Counted from the stretch's first letter, positions 1-5,925 are shown. The stretch is 5,951 nt of DNA from Bacteroidales bacterium (GCA_029932445.1 JAOZQB010000180.1:1-5951); one strand, 5' to 3'. Program-made: numbers and translations. The notes: generated by a model from the sequence alone, not told the origin.

Positions 1-1620
1 AGAATTTACAGAAACTCTATAAACGTATTCATTTTCCTTACAATCTTCTATTTTTCCATAAAAAGTTTTGTGATGAAGTTGACCACTTACACTTTGACCT
101 TTACTTATAAATTTTCTTCCGTTTTTATGAATTACTTTATTTATTTTTGTTAAAACCTTATTATCCGCCTTATGTGAAATCAGCATTTCGGAAGCTGCTT
201 TTTTTGCATCGTTATAAAAATTCTCCCAAGGTGTTTCAAATGTGGGTTTGTCAGCTTTGCCTCTTCTTTTGTTGTCTAATTGTGCATTGTATGTACTTAA
301 TTTTTGCAAGTAAGATTGTTCCGTTAGTGCAATTGTAATTGCATCTATTGCATGATGTCGATGGTCGTCTCTGTTCTTTTTAGGGTCAAATTTTATTTCT
401 CCGGTATATTTATCTACCCAAACAGTTCCTTCAACAATTTTTTGTTTGTCCTGCAATTCAGGTTCAAGATTAATTTGAGGATAAAGTTTTGCATCTTCTT
501 CTTCAATTTCAAAAATTGTCCAATATTTTCCTTGCGGTAATTTAGTCTTAAAATTATGTTCATTATCAATATCAGATGAGAACAAACCGGTTTCGTTTAT
601 GCTTCCTTGTATCAGAATTGTGTTATCATCGGTTTCGGGTTTCGGGTTCATGGTATTTGAAAATTCAACATTATCGAAATCTAAATCAATTATTGCCCAA
701 TAGTTGCCGTCGGCTTCTCCTGTTTGACATTCAAAAATGTATGATTTAAAAATTGCATCTTCAACATTTCCGTAAAGTAAAATTTGTCCGACTTTTTTCT
801 TTGGTTGTTTTTTGGGTACAGGTTTTTCAAATTTAATGCTCTTTACTTTGAATTTTGCCCAATAATAAGCATCTTCAAATTCTGCTTTTATTTTCTTTCC
901 GATTGTATCATTCTCAAAATATTTTTTAACAATTTTCCCTCTTAAAACTATTTCATCATCTGCAACTTCCGGTTTATCAGTAAACATTTTTGCAATTTGC
1001 AAAGGTTCAGGTGATAGTTTTAGTTTTTTCCAATAGTCTCCTTTAAATTTGTCGCCAATTAATTCTTCATATACTGATTTTAAGGCAATATATTTTGAAG
1101 AAAATTCACCTTTATCATTAAGGTAACCGGAAATTGTAATTTCATTCTCTTTTAAAATCGGTTTTTCGTTATATATAGGATAAAGATTTATAAGTTCGTC
1201 TTTATCATCAAAAACTACCCAATGTTTTTCAGCTTTGTCAATAGTAATTTTTGCATCTTTAAAATCTAATATTTCAACAGGTTGTAAAATATTATTCAAA
1301 CCCCATAAATGACGTAATTCAGAAGTTACACTTCCGGGCATTACACGTATATTATCCTTCGGGCAAATTTGCGAAAGAATTTCTTTTGCCTTTTTACTCA
1401 TGTAGCGTGTATCATTCAATTGTCTTTCAATAAAACCGTCAGCTTTTTCATCAACTTTTTCAGCCGTGAAACGTTTTGCTTTTCGATAAGGCAATAATTT
1501 AAACGTTCTTTGTTTTATTTCATCCCATGATTTTGCTCCGCCCCATAGATTTGCATCATTGTTTTCTTTATAAAATTGATAGGGCGTTTTATTTCCTTTT
1601 AGTCCGTTAAATTTTGCTTC
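1..1620 (-). pseudogene. cas9: Cas9 C-terminal part, in frame after the TGA; continues beyond the left edge
   Basis: Direct translation of the frame after the TGA gives 540 uninterrupted codons (residues 753-1292) with no further stop. It opens with the rest of HNH (KGNKTPYQFY, N762 as the third HNH catalytic Asn). It then passes the II-C linker (LNDTRYMSKKAKEIL; VMPGSVTSELRHLWGLNNIL, about 820-864), a five-unit repeat insertion, and RuvC-III (DDHRHHAIDAI, catalytic H1175 and D1178). It ends in the start of the WED/PAM-interacting region (KGQSVSGQLHHKTFYGKI, about 1259-1276). No in-frame Met occurs before residue 826, so an independently started split protein is unlikely. The intact frame and preserved catalytic residues mean that any inactivation is very recent or is only apparent. 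It is typed as a pseudogene because of the upstream stop. With that codon restored, the protein exceeds 1292 residues, long for II-C Cas9, largely because of the insertion. The true C-terminus is outside the window. Confidence 0.85.
388..1236 (-). repeat. Five-unit degenerate protein repeat inserted in Cas9 before RuvC-III
   Basis: Reading residues 881-1163 of the cas9 frame, five units align by eye: about 881-942, 943-1001, 1002-1056, 1057-1115 and 1116-1163. Each begins with an aromatic-Trp pair followed by a beta-like stretch (HWVVF, DYWKKLKL, YYWAKFKV, NYWAIIDL, KYWTIFEI). About 30 residues later each has a hydrophobic strand ending in Gly (ITISG, IVLRG, ILLYG, ILIQG, KIVEG). The Trp-to-Gly distance is 31, 31, 30, 31 and 31 residues (W886/G917, W949/G980, W1006/G1036, W1060/G1091, W1119/G1150). 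In Neisseria-type II-C Cas9 the corresponding WGL motif is followed almost directly by the RuvC-III HHALDA motif, so this is an expansion. I do not recognise the fold; a tandem small beta-domain is an inference. DNA identity between units is low, so the duplication is old. Confidence 0.75.
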
Positions 1621-3876
1621 TCAAAGGGTTTTATTTCCGAAACTGTCATCGAGCGATGTGCTGCGAGGAAAAATATGTTCAATTTGAAATTTGTTTTCTT
1701 TGCCGAGTAAATCACTGATATTAATAGTTTTTCCGGTGTAAGGACATTTAGCCGTTCCGCTCCTGTCTTCAATTTCTTTCCACAGCAAATATTTTTGAAT
1801 ATTTTCTCTTGAATGAGCTAAGCCGTATTCAGAAAGTTTTTCTCTTGCTTCTTCATTTTTCTTATTATTATCTCTGATTTTAAATTCGGTTTCTTGGCGT
1901 TGCTTTTTGCCCATTTTCAGGTTTCTGCCAAGTTCGACTTTAATTTTATCAAATCTTTTATGTTCGTCAATTAATGCATTTACTACTCTGCGAAGTTCAT
2001 TTAAACCTTGTTGTACAATCGGATTTCTGAGGTTCTCAATTTTATCAAGTTTGTCTTGTATCTTTTTTTGCTCAATTTCTTGACTGTGATGATATAATTT
2101 TTTAAAATTCTTATCATCCTTTTCAAAACCGCAATTTTCATGTAAATATTCTTTTATTCTTTTTATTGCATCGCCCTCTTTGTTTTTCTTATCTTTATTA
2201 ATGCTGATAATGTCTTTTTCAATTTTTTCATGTTCATTTTTAAAATTTCCCCATCTGTCATACGGTTTATTTTCCGCATCAGTAGTTTTAAAAGCATTGC
2301 GAACACCTCCGAGTAAAACAGCATCACTTAATGTATATCCTTTTTGTAAAAAAGGTGTAATATTTCTGATTGCTTTTAATGATACATTTGCATAACCGTC
2401 TTTCAACTTAATCTTTGAAATTTTATCTTCATCTTTTTCAGATAATTCAAAATCTTTTTTTAATTTCTCAATAAGTTTATCATTATCATTAAAGAAATAG
2501 AAACAATGCCATATTTGTTCTTTGTTTTCTTCCCAAATTTCAGTTTTGAAGAGTTTGCTTAATTTTGAATTTGTATAATTTCCGGTTACTTTAAAATCGT
2601 CAGCAAAATTAAATGTTTCATAAGTTAGTTTTAACTCTTTAGGAAGTAGTTTAAAATCAAAGCCGGCATCTTTTTTATTGAATAAATCATAAATCATTTG
2701 CCTTTGGTGTTCATCAAGTCTTTTTTTAGCTCCGTATTCTATGTTATTAATAAACTGCAAAGCTCTGAATTCTTCAAATTCAGGATGAGATACCGGACAA
2801 GGTGTAGGGCCGACTGTTCGCCAACGTTCATTTTTTTTATCATAGAATTTTCGACCTTCAAAACTACATTTTGCAAGTAATCCTTTTTGTGAACGTAAGG
2901 GTCGTTGATAAAACAACACACTTTCTTGACTTTTGTGCTTTATATTTCCTTTCTCATCATAATAAATTTCACCTGCTAAATATTTTTTAAGCGGAATATG
3001 TTCAATAATTGTTAATTTATTACCTTCAATTTTAATATTTTCTTTTCCTTTTTTCTCTTGCAGTTTCTCAATTCTGTGTTTGTTCCGTTTATTGTAAATT
3101 GAACCTGAAATAATACTTTCTTTTTTTACTTCTTTCAGTATAGAAGTAAGTCCGAGTTTTTCAGCTTGTCTTTGCCAAATCTTTTCAAACTCATCAACAT
3201 ACATGTCTCGCAAGGTGTATCTTCCTCTGGCACGTAATTCTTTTCCGTTTTCGTCAGTAATATTTTTATAAGGTTCATTTTCTTTAGGAATAACAGAATT
3301 TAAATATGCACCAAGTGTTTTATCTTTGATTTGTTTGTTAGTTTCATCAATACCGATCATATTATCTTTCCCCGAATATATTTTACCGTCTTCATTTCCT
3401 TTTCTGTTACTTAAAAATCCTCGCCTTTGTATAAGATGATAAAATATTCTGCCTAACTCAAAAAGGTTTATATCTTTATTTAATGCTTTTGCTCTTAACT
3501 CATATGGATTTAATTTCAGCCAACTGTTAAATTCCGGTGAACTCGGGAAAGTTTTACCTGCTTGTCCTTTTGTTTTATCATATTTTTTCCATTTTCTTAA
3601 TTCTTCAACTGTCAAAGGACACATCTTAAATTCAATTAGTGTTTCTAACAGTTTAATTCTTCTTAAACGATGTCTGTAAAACCCTCTTCGAGATTGTCTG
3701 CTTTCTCTTCGTGCAGCATTTTTTGAAACTTCTCTGTCACCGGTTCCGATTGTTTTTGCAACCACACCCTCAGGAAAAATCCTAATTCCTGTTCCGAGTA
3801 TTTGTTTTTTATCATCATCCACAACCGCCCAACCGATTGAATTTGTTCCTAAATCTAATCCGAGTATTTTTGCCAT
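1621..3876 (-). CDS. cas9: Type II-C Cas9, N-terminal 751 residues, ending at an in-frame TGA inside the HNH domain
   Basis: RNA-guided DNA endonuclease of a type II-C CRISPR system. RuvC-I is at the start (residues 1-20, LGLDLGTNSIGWAVV, catalytic D8). An Arg-rich bridge helix spans about 49-80 (KNAARRESRQSRRGF). The II-C REC signature ELRAKAL...ELGRIFYHLIQRRGF is at about 126-155. RuvC-II is at about 640-660 (KIKVELGRNLKMGKKQR, catalytic E648). The HNH domain begins near 690, with CPYTGK at 711-716, IEHIFPRS (catalytic H734) and N748. The frame stops at codon 752 (TGA), although homologous sequence continues in the same frame to the window edge. The start at 3876 is chosen because MAKILGLDLG begins directly at RuvC-I, as in most Cas9 proteins; no Shine-Dalgarno sequence precedes it. 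As it stands this product lacks the third HNH Asn, RuvC-III and the PAM-interacting region, so it should not cleave DNA. Family identity is certain. Whether the stop is a real nonsense mutation, a sequencing error or recoding is open. Confidence 0.95.
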   Translation of the reverse strand: MAKILGLDLGTNSIGWAVVDDDKKQILGTGIRIFPEGVVAKTIGTGDREVSKNAARRESRQSRRGFYRHRLRRIKLLETLIEFKMCPLTVEELRKWKKYDKTKGQAGKTFPSSPEFNSWLKLNPYELRAKALNKDINLFELGRIFYHLIQRRGFLSNRKGNEDGKIYSGKDNMIGIDETNKQIKDKTLGAYLNSVIPKENEPYKNITDENGKELRARGRYTLRDMYVDEFEKIWQRQAEKLGLTSILKEVKKESIISGSIYNKRNKHRIEKLQEKKGKENIKIEGNKLTIIEHIPLKKYLAGEIYYDEKGNIKHKSQESVLFYQRPLRSQKGLLAKCSFEGRKFYDKKNERWRTVGPTPCPVSHPEFEEFRALQFINNIEYGAKKRLDEHQRQMIYDLFNKKDAGFDFKLLPKELKLTYETFNFADDFKVTGNYTNSKLSKLFKTEIWEENKEQIWHCFYFFNDNDKLIEKLKKDFELSEKDEDKISKIKLKDGYANVSLKAIRNITPFLQKGYTLSDAVLLGGVRNAFKTTDAENKPYDRWGNFKNEHEKIEKDIISINKDKKNKEGDAIKRIKEYLHENCGFEKDDKNFKKLYHHSQEIEQKKIQDKLDKIENLRNPIVQQGLNELRRVVNALIDEHKRFDKIKVELGRNLKMGKKQRQETEFKIRDNNKKNEEAREKLSEYGLAHSRENIQKYLLWKEIEDRSGTAKCPYTGKTINISDLLGKENKFQIEHIFPRSTSLDDSFGNKTL

Positions 3877-3900
3877 AATGTATTTTTTTTAAGAAAAGAT

Positions 3901-3931
3901 TTTGAAAAGTATAAATTATTACTTACTTTTA
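3901..3931 (+). promoter_or_regulatory. Candidate tracrRNA promoter
   Basis: TTTG at 3901-3904 and TACTTTTA at 3924-3931 (seven of eight bases of TAnnTTTG) are separated by 19 bases, the spacing usual for Bacteroidota -33/-7 elements. Initiation would fall near 3937, just at the 5' side of the anti-repeat. The agreement with the independently predicted RNA start supports the call. It rests on pattern matching in AT-rich DNA. Confidence 0.5.
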
Positions 3932-3961
3932 CAAATATAAGATTATAATTTCCTTTTGAAA
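3932..3961 (-). promoter_or_regulatory. Candidate cas9 promoter (Bacteroidota-type -7 element)
   Basis: On the minus strand 3939-3932 reads TATATTTG, an exact match to the Bacteroidota -7 consensus TAnnTTTG. A weak -33-like TTTC lies about 18 bases upstream (3961-3958). Transcription would start near 3926, giving a leader of about 50 bases before the cas9 ATG. The same bases lie inside the predicted tracrRNA anti-repeat on the other strand, so the motif could be coincidental. Confidence 0.4.
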
Positions 3962-4031
3962 TCTTATCACAATAAGGCTATATGCCGTAGTTCAAAAGAA
4001 CTTTGCCTCTGCTTCGGCAGGGGCTTTTTTT
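3937..4031 (+). ncRNA. tracrRNA of the type II-C CRISPR system
   Basis: The trans-activating CRISPR RNA pairs with the crRNA repeat and loads Cas9. From 5' to 3' there is an anti-repeat of about 35 bases ending ATCTTATCACAATAAGG, the same layout as the Neisseria tracrRNA (GCTACAATAAGGCC). Next is a nexus hairpin GGC-TATAT-GCC (3976-3986), a hairpin AGTTC-AAAA-GAACT (3989-4002), and a strong terminator hairpin with a T-run. The reverse complement predicts a CRISPR repeat beginning roughly GTTGTGATAAGATTTCAAAA, with the usual G-U at the first base; Bacteroidota II-C repeats commonly begin GTTGTGAT. The gene lies just upstream of cas9 and diverges from it, a common position. The 5' end is estimated from the candidate promoter and may differ by several bases. 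The array needed to confirm the pairing is not in the window. Confidence 0.85.
4005..4031 (+). terminator. Intrinsic terminator of the tracrRNA
   Basis: GCCTCTGC (4005-4012) pairs with GCAGGGGC (4017-4024) across a TTCG tetraloop. The eight-pair stem has one G-U and is followed by seven T. It also forms the last stem-loop of the tracrRNA. The T-run exists only in the plus direction, so this does not terminate hip transcription coming from the right. Confidence 0.92.
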
Positions 4032-4182
4032 ATTTCTCCCAAAAAAAGTTAAGAAAAAGGTTTACATCAAAGAGAATTTTTGGGACTTATTAAGTAAAAC
4101 AGCAAAACTAATATCATCTTTGCTTGATAATAGAAACACATTTAAGAATTTAAGAAATACAGTAAAAAAAGGAAGTCTCAAT

Positions 4183-5139
4183 TTAGATGTTAATCATAGA
4201 AACCGGTTCAAGTCTCCGATATCTTTCTTCAAGTATTTCCAAATATCTTTCTTTCAAATCCTTAGAAAGAAAAGACAACTCTATCCAATCAAGGGCTTTT
4301 GCTTTGTTTTTGAAAAACCTTGAAAACACACCTGAAATTTGCTTATCAGTCAAACCTAAGCTTTTACCGAAACTTATAAATGATTTGCCGTCCAGATTTT
4401 TCTTTTTGCCTGAAAGTGTTAAAGCAGTTTCTTCTTTATCTTCGGGTAAAATCAATGTAACATTTAAAAGATCGTAGGCAGGAGCTAATGCCCAACCTGA
4501 TTGACTTTCTGTCATTGAAAAGTTTTTCAGATGCATATCATTGTTCCCCGTAATAAAGGAAAACAAAGCAAGTTCAAAGAAGAATACTTTATCAAGATTC
4601 GGATTAACGGAGTATTCCCCTACGGCTTTCCCTATTTTTTCCATTGAACCTTTATATTTTTCAAAGGCATCGGTAATCTGGAACATATCAAGCATATGTA
4701 TTTTTTCACCTGAATCGGTGCGATCAATCCTTTTGGTAATATAGGCAATTTCACCTGTTTTCAAACGAATTAATGATGAAGGAACAACTCTTATCCCAAA
4801 TGCTTCCGCCATTCTCATAGTCAAGTGTTCGTTTTCCGGCATTTCGGGATAGTTATTATTAGGCGGTTTAAATATATAATTCCCGTCCAATGCACCCACA
4901 ACTGTTAATCTGTTATTACTGTCTTTTAAAGTATCTTTCACTAATGACATTGAAAGTTTTGCTTGTACACCCGGAACGGATATACTTCTTTCAACAACAT
5001 TTTTTGCAAGCTCTTCCATTTCATTTATAGAATAAGGGATTTCGGGAGCTTTTTTATATCCGAAAAATTTCATTGCACATTTTTCATGAAAATCTGTGCC
5101 GGTTTTAACTTCTTTATAACAATATAAACACTTATTCAT
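4183..5139 (-). CDS. hipT: HipT-like Ser/Thr kinase toxin (HipA kinase core)
   Basis: Toxin kinase of the HipA family, 318 residues. Family members halt translation by phosphorylating aminoacyl-tRNA synthetases: GltX for E. coli HipA and TrpS for HipT of E. coli O127. The target here cannot be read from sequence. Residues 4-21 form a C-x2-C-x10-H-x2-C pattern, probably a small zinc knuckle. The Gly-rich loop is RSISVPGVQAK (51-61), with S52 and S54 placed like the autophosphorylated loop serines of HipT. The ATP-binding Lys is in YIFKPP (K91). The catalytic loop is TGNNDMHLKN (D201, N206), and the metal-binding Asp is in APAYDLLN (D223). All kinase residues look intact. The HipA N-terminal subdomain is missing and is encoded by the preceding gene, which this one overlaps by 8 bases. 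That split defines the tripartite arrangement. No terminator is obvious downstream. Confidence 0.9.
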   Translation of the reverse strand: MNKCLYCYKEVKTGTDFHEKCAMKFFGYKKAPEIPYSINEMEELAKNVVERSISVPGVQAKLSMSLVKDTLKDSNNRLTVVGALDGNYIFKPPNNNYPEMPENEHLTMRMAEAFGIRVVPSSLIRLKTGEIAYITKRIDRTDSGEKIHMLDMFQITDAFEKYKGSMEKIGKAVGEYSVNPNLDKVFFFELALFSFITGNNDMHLKNFSMTESQSGWALAPAYDLLNVTLILPEDKEETALTLSGKKKNLDGKSFISFGKSLGLTDKQISGVFSRFFKNKAKALDWIELSFLSKDLKERYLEILEERYRRLEPVSMINI

Positions 5140-5464
5140 TTTCCGGTATTATAGGTTCGACACTAACTGCTCCTATACAACTTTTGCAACAGGCAAGTAA
5201 TAAGCCCATACGGTCATATTTATTAATTTTCCAGTTCTTAGAAGCAATATCCAAAAGCCATCCTTCGGGAATTAAACCTTCAAAAAACGAAAACAATCTC
5301 TTTTCAGAATATACATTTTTTGTAACAGGCATGGAAAATGTCAGAAACTGTTCCGGATACTTTTCTGCATACTCAGAATCATATTGAAATTTATAATCTC
5401 CTTCATCAGTTTCAGTCAATATTCCTGCAAATATGTCCTTGTAATAGACTTTGGCTTGTCTCAT
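5132..5464 (-). CDS. hipS: HipS-like antitoxin (HipA N-terminal subdomain)
   Basis: 110 residues matching the HipA N-terminal domain that is often coupled to HipA kinases. It contains LTFSMPV (41-47), FFEGLIPEGWLLDIA (60-74), the MGLLL segment (86-90) and CIGAVSVEP (96-104). In E. coli O127 HipBST the stand-alone HipS, not HipB, is the antitoxin and inserts a conserved Trp into the HipT active site. W69 in LIPEGW is the natural candidate for that residue here; this is inference. Unusually, the usual acidic G-x-D-C-I-G-A stretch reads ACCKSCIGA, with three Cys close together (C92, C93, C96). The start codon overlaps the hipB stop as ATGA and is preceded by a strong Shine-Dalgarno sequence. The 3' end overlaps hipT by 8 bases, so the three genes form one coupled operon. 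Confidence 0.87.
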   Translation of the reverse strand: MRQAKVYYKDIFAGILTETDEGDYKFQYDSEYAEKYPEQFLTFSMPVTKNVYSEKRLFSFFEGLIPEGWLLDIASKNWKINKYDRMGLLLACCKSCIGAVSVEPIIPENE

Positions 5465-5685
5465 GATTTACCCTCCTTTGCATAAAGTTTTTTCGATTCT
5501 ACGGGAGCCAATTCATGTCCGAACATTCCGAGCACAAGGTTTACTTTATCAAGGTTCATATTTGTTTTGCCTTGTTCAATTTTACGAACAACTGTAAGAG
5601 CTACACCGGCTCTTTCGGCAAATTCTTCCTGTGTAAGATTGACTTCTTTTCTTCGCTGTTTTACAAAATCAGATAATCGTTTCAT
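5461..5685 (-). CDS. hipB: HipB-like XRE family regulator
   Basis: A 74-residue helix-turn-helix protein, the DNA-binding member of the hip operon. The XRE domain covers about residues 4-60: FVKQRRKEVNLTQEEFAERAG, then the recognition-helix region VALTVVRKIEQGK (28-40), then LDKVNLVLGMFGHEL (45-59). This layout, with GK after the recognition helix and GHEL near the end, matches the HipB/y4mF-type regulators paired with HipA. It probably dimerises, represses its own promoter and recruits HipS-HipT. The direct repeats upstream are likely operators. The start at 5685 gives the full helix one; a bacterial Shine-Dalgarno sequence is not seen. Its last codons (KEGKS) also carry the ribosome binding site for hipS. 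Confidence 0.9.
   Translation of the reverse strand: MKRLSDFVKQRRKEVNLTQEEFAERAGVALTVVRKIEQGKTNMNLDKVNLVLGMFGHELAPVESKKLYAKEGKS
5471..5479 (-). promoter_or_regulatory. Strong ribosome binding site for hipS
   Basis: AAAGGAGGG lies six bases before the hipS ATG on the minus strand and within the end of hipB. Such a complete Shine-Dalgarno sequence is uncommon in Bacteroidota and stands out beside the weak leaders of hipB, hipT and cas9. It fixes the hipS start and suggests strong antitoxin translation. Confidence 0.8.
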
Positions 5686-5780
5686 TATATGCTTTTAAAT
5701 ATAGTAATATGCAAATATAACTAATTATATGTAATTGAATATATTTATAATGAATTATTTTAAATTATATGCAAAAGGAT
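5681..5780. promoter_or_regulatory. Phased 20-bp direct repeats, likely HipB operator array
   Basis: The motif ATTATATGC recurs at exact 20-base steps: ATTATATGC at 5684, GTAATATGC at 5704, ATTATATGT at 5724 and ATTATATGC at 5764. A degenerate copy sits at 5744 (TTTATAATG). Twenty bases is about two helical turns, so bound proteins would sit on one face of the DNA. The first copy overlaps the hipB ATG and the second overlaps the candidate -7 box. HipB proteins repress their own operons by binding several sites, so an operator array is the simplest reading. AT-richness makes single copies weak evidence; the spacing is what supports it. Confidence 0.6.
5712..5739 (-). promoter_or_regulatory. 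Candidate hip operon promoter
   Basis: On the minus strand 5719-5712 reads TATATTTG, an exact TAnnTTTG match and identical to the candidate cas9 -7 box. Only a poor -33-like TTC is found near 5739-5737. Initiation would be near 5706, about 20 bases before the hipB ATG. It lies within the 20-bp phased repeats, consistent with autorepression. Confidence 0.5.
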
Positions 5781-5855
5781 ATAATTATAATATTATTTAA
5801 ATAAGAATATTCCTTTTATATAAATCAAAGTAAAACAAAAAACAGAAAAGAAATA

Positions 5856-5892
5856 TTTGCATTTGTGTGTACAATTGTGTGTACAATGCAAA
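5856..5892. repeat. Tandem 12-bp repeat with inverted flanks
   Basis: TTGTGTGTACAA occurs twice back to back (5863-5874, 5875-5886), and the pair is bracketed by TTTGCA (5856-5861) and TGCAAA (5887-5892). Each unit is itself partly palindromic (TTGT...ACAA). The layout suggests a protein-binding site, for example for a recombinase or regulator. No function can be assigned from sequence alone. Confidence 0.7.
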
Positions 5893-5925
5893 AAACAAAA
5901 AAGCCCTACATTTCTGTAAGGCTTT
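5890..5925 (-). terminator. Minus-strand intrinsic terminator
   Basis: AAAGCC (5900-5905) pairs with GGCTTT (5920-5925). After one C-A mismatch, TACA (5907-5910) pairs with TGTA (5915-5918) around a TTTC loop. On the minus strand the stem is followed by T-rich sequence (T6-G-T6, 5902-5890), while the plus side has only three T. It would end a transcript entering from beyond the right edge, separating it from the hip operon. Confidence 0.7.

Noticed and set aside
147..540. Plus-strand frames of about 60 residues opposite cas9
   Set aside because: They mirror conserved Cas9 coding sequence (RuvC-III region) and show no start signals or known domain.
1..1620. A naturally split Cas9 with a separately translated C-terminal half
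   Set aside because: There is no in-frame ATG for 74 codons after the stop, no ribosome binding site, and the break falls in the middle of HNH rather than at a domain boundary.
1598..1623. TGA in cas9 as a selenocysteine codon, since Cys is a plausible ancestral residue
   Set aside because: The RNA just after the TGA offers only a four-pair A-U stem (UUUA/UAAA) around a GG-containing loop, far weaker than known bacterial SECIS hairpins, and Cas9 is not a redox enzyme.
3901..4031. A short CRISPR array or degenerate repeat between cas9 and hipT
   Set aside because: Only one anti-repeat-like segment is present, joined to tracrRNA hairpins; there are no repeated units or spacers.
4037..4085. 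Perfect 9-bp inverted repeat TCCCAAAAA/TTTTTGGGA downstream of hipT, as a hip terminator
   Set aside because: The loop is 31 bases, the stem has only four G-C/C-G pairs, and no T-run follows on the minus strand. It is too weak to call.
4003..4477. Plus-strand open frames over the tracrRNA terminator and the end of hipT
   Set aside because: They start inside the terminator hairpin or lie opposite hipT codons, have low-complexity content and no recognisable domain; hipT on the other strand is clearly real.
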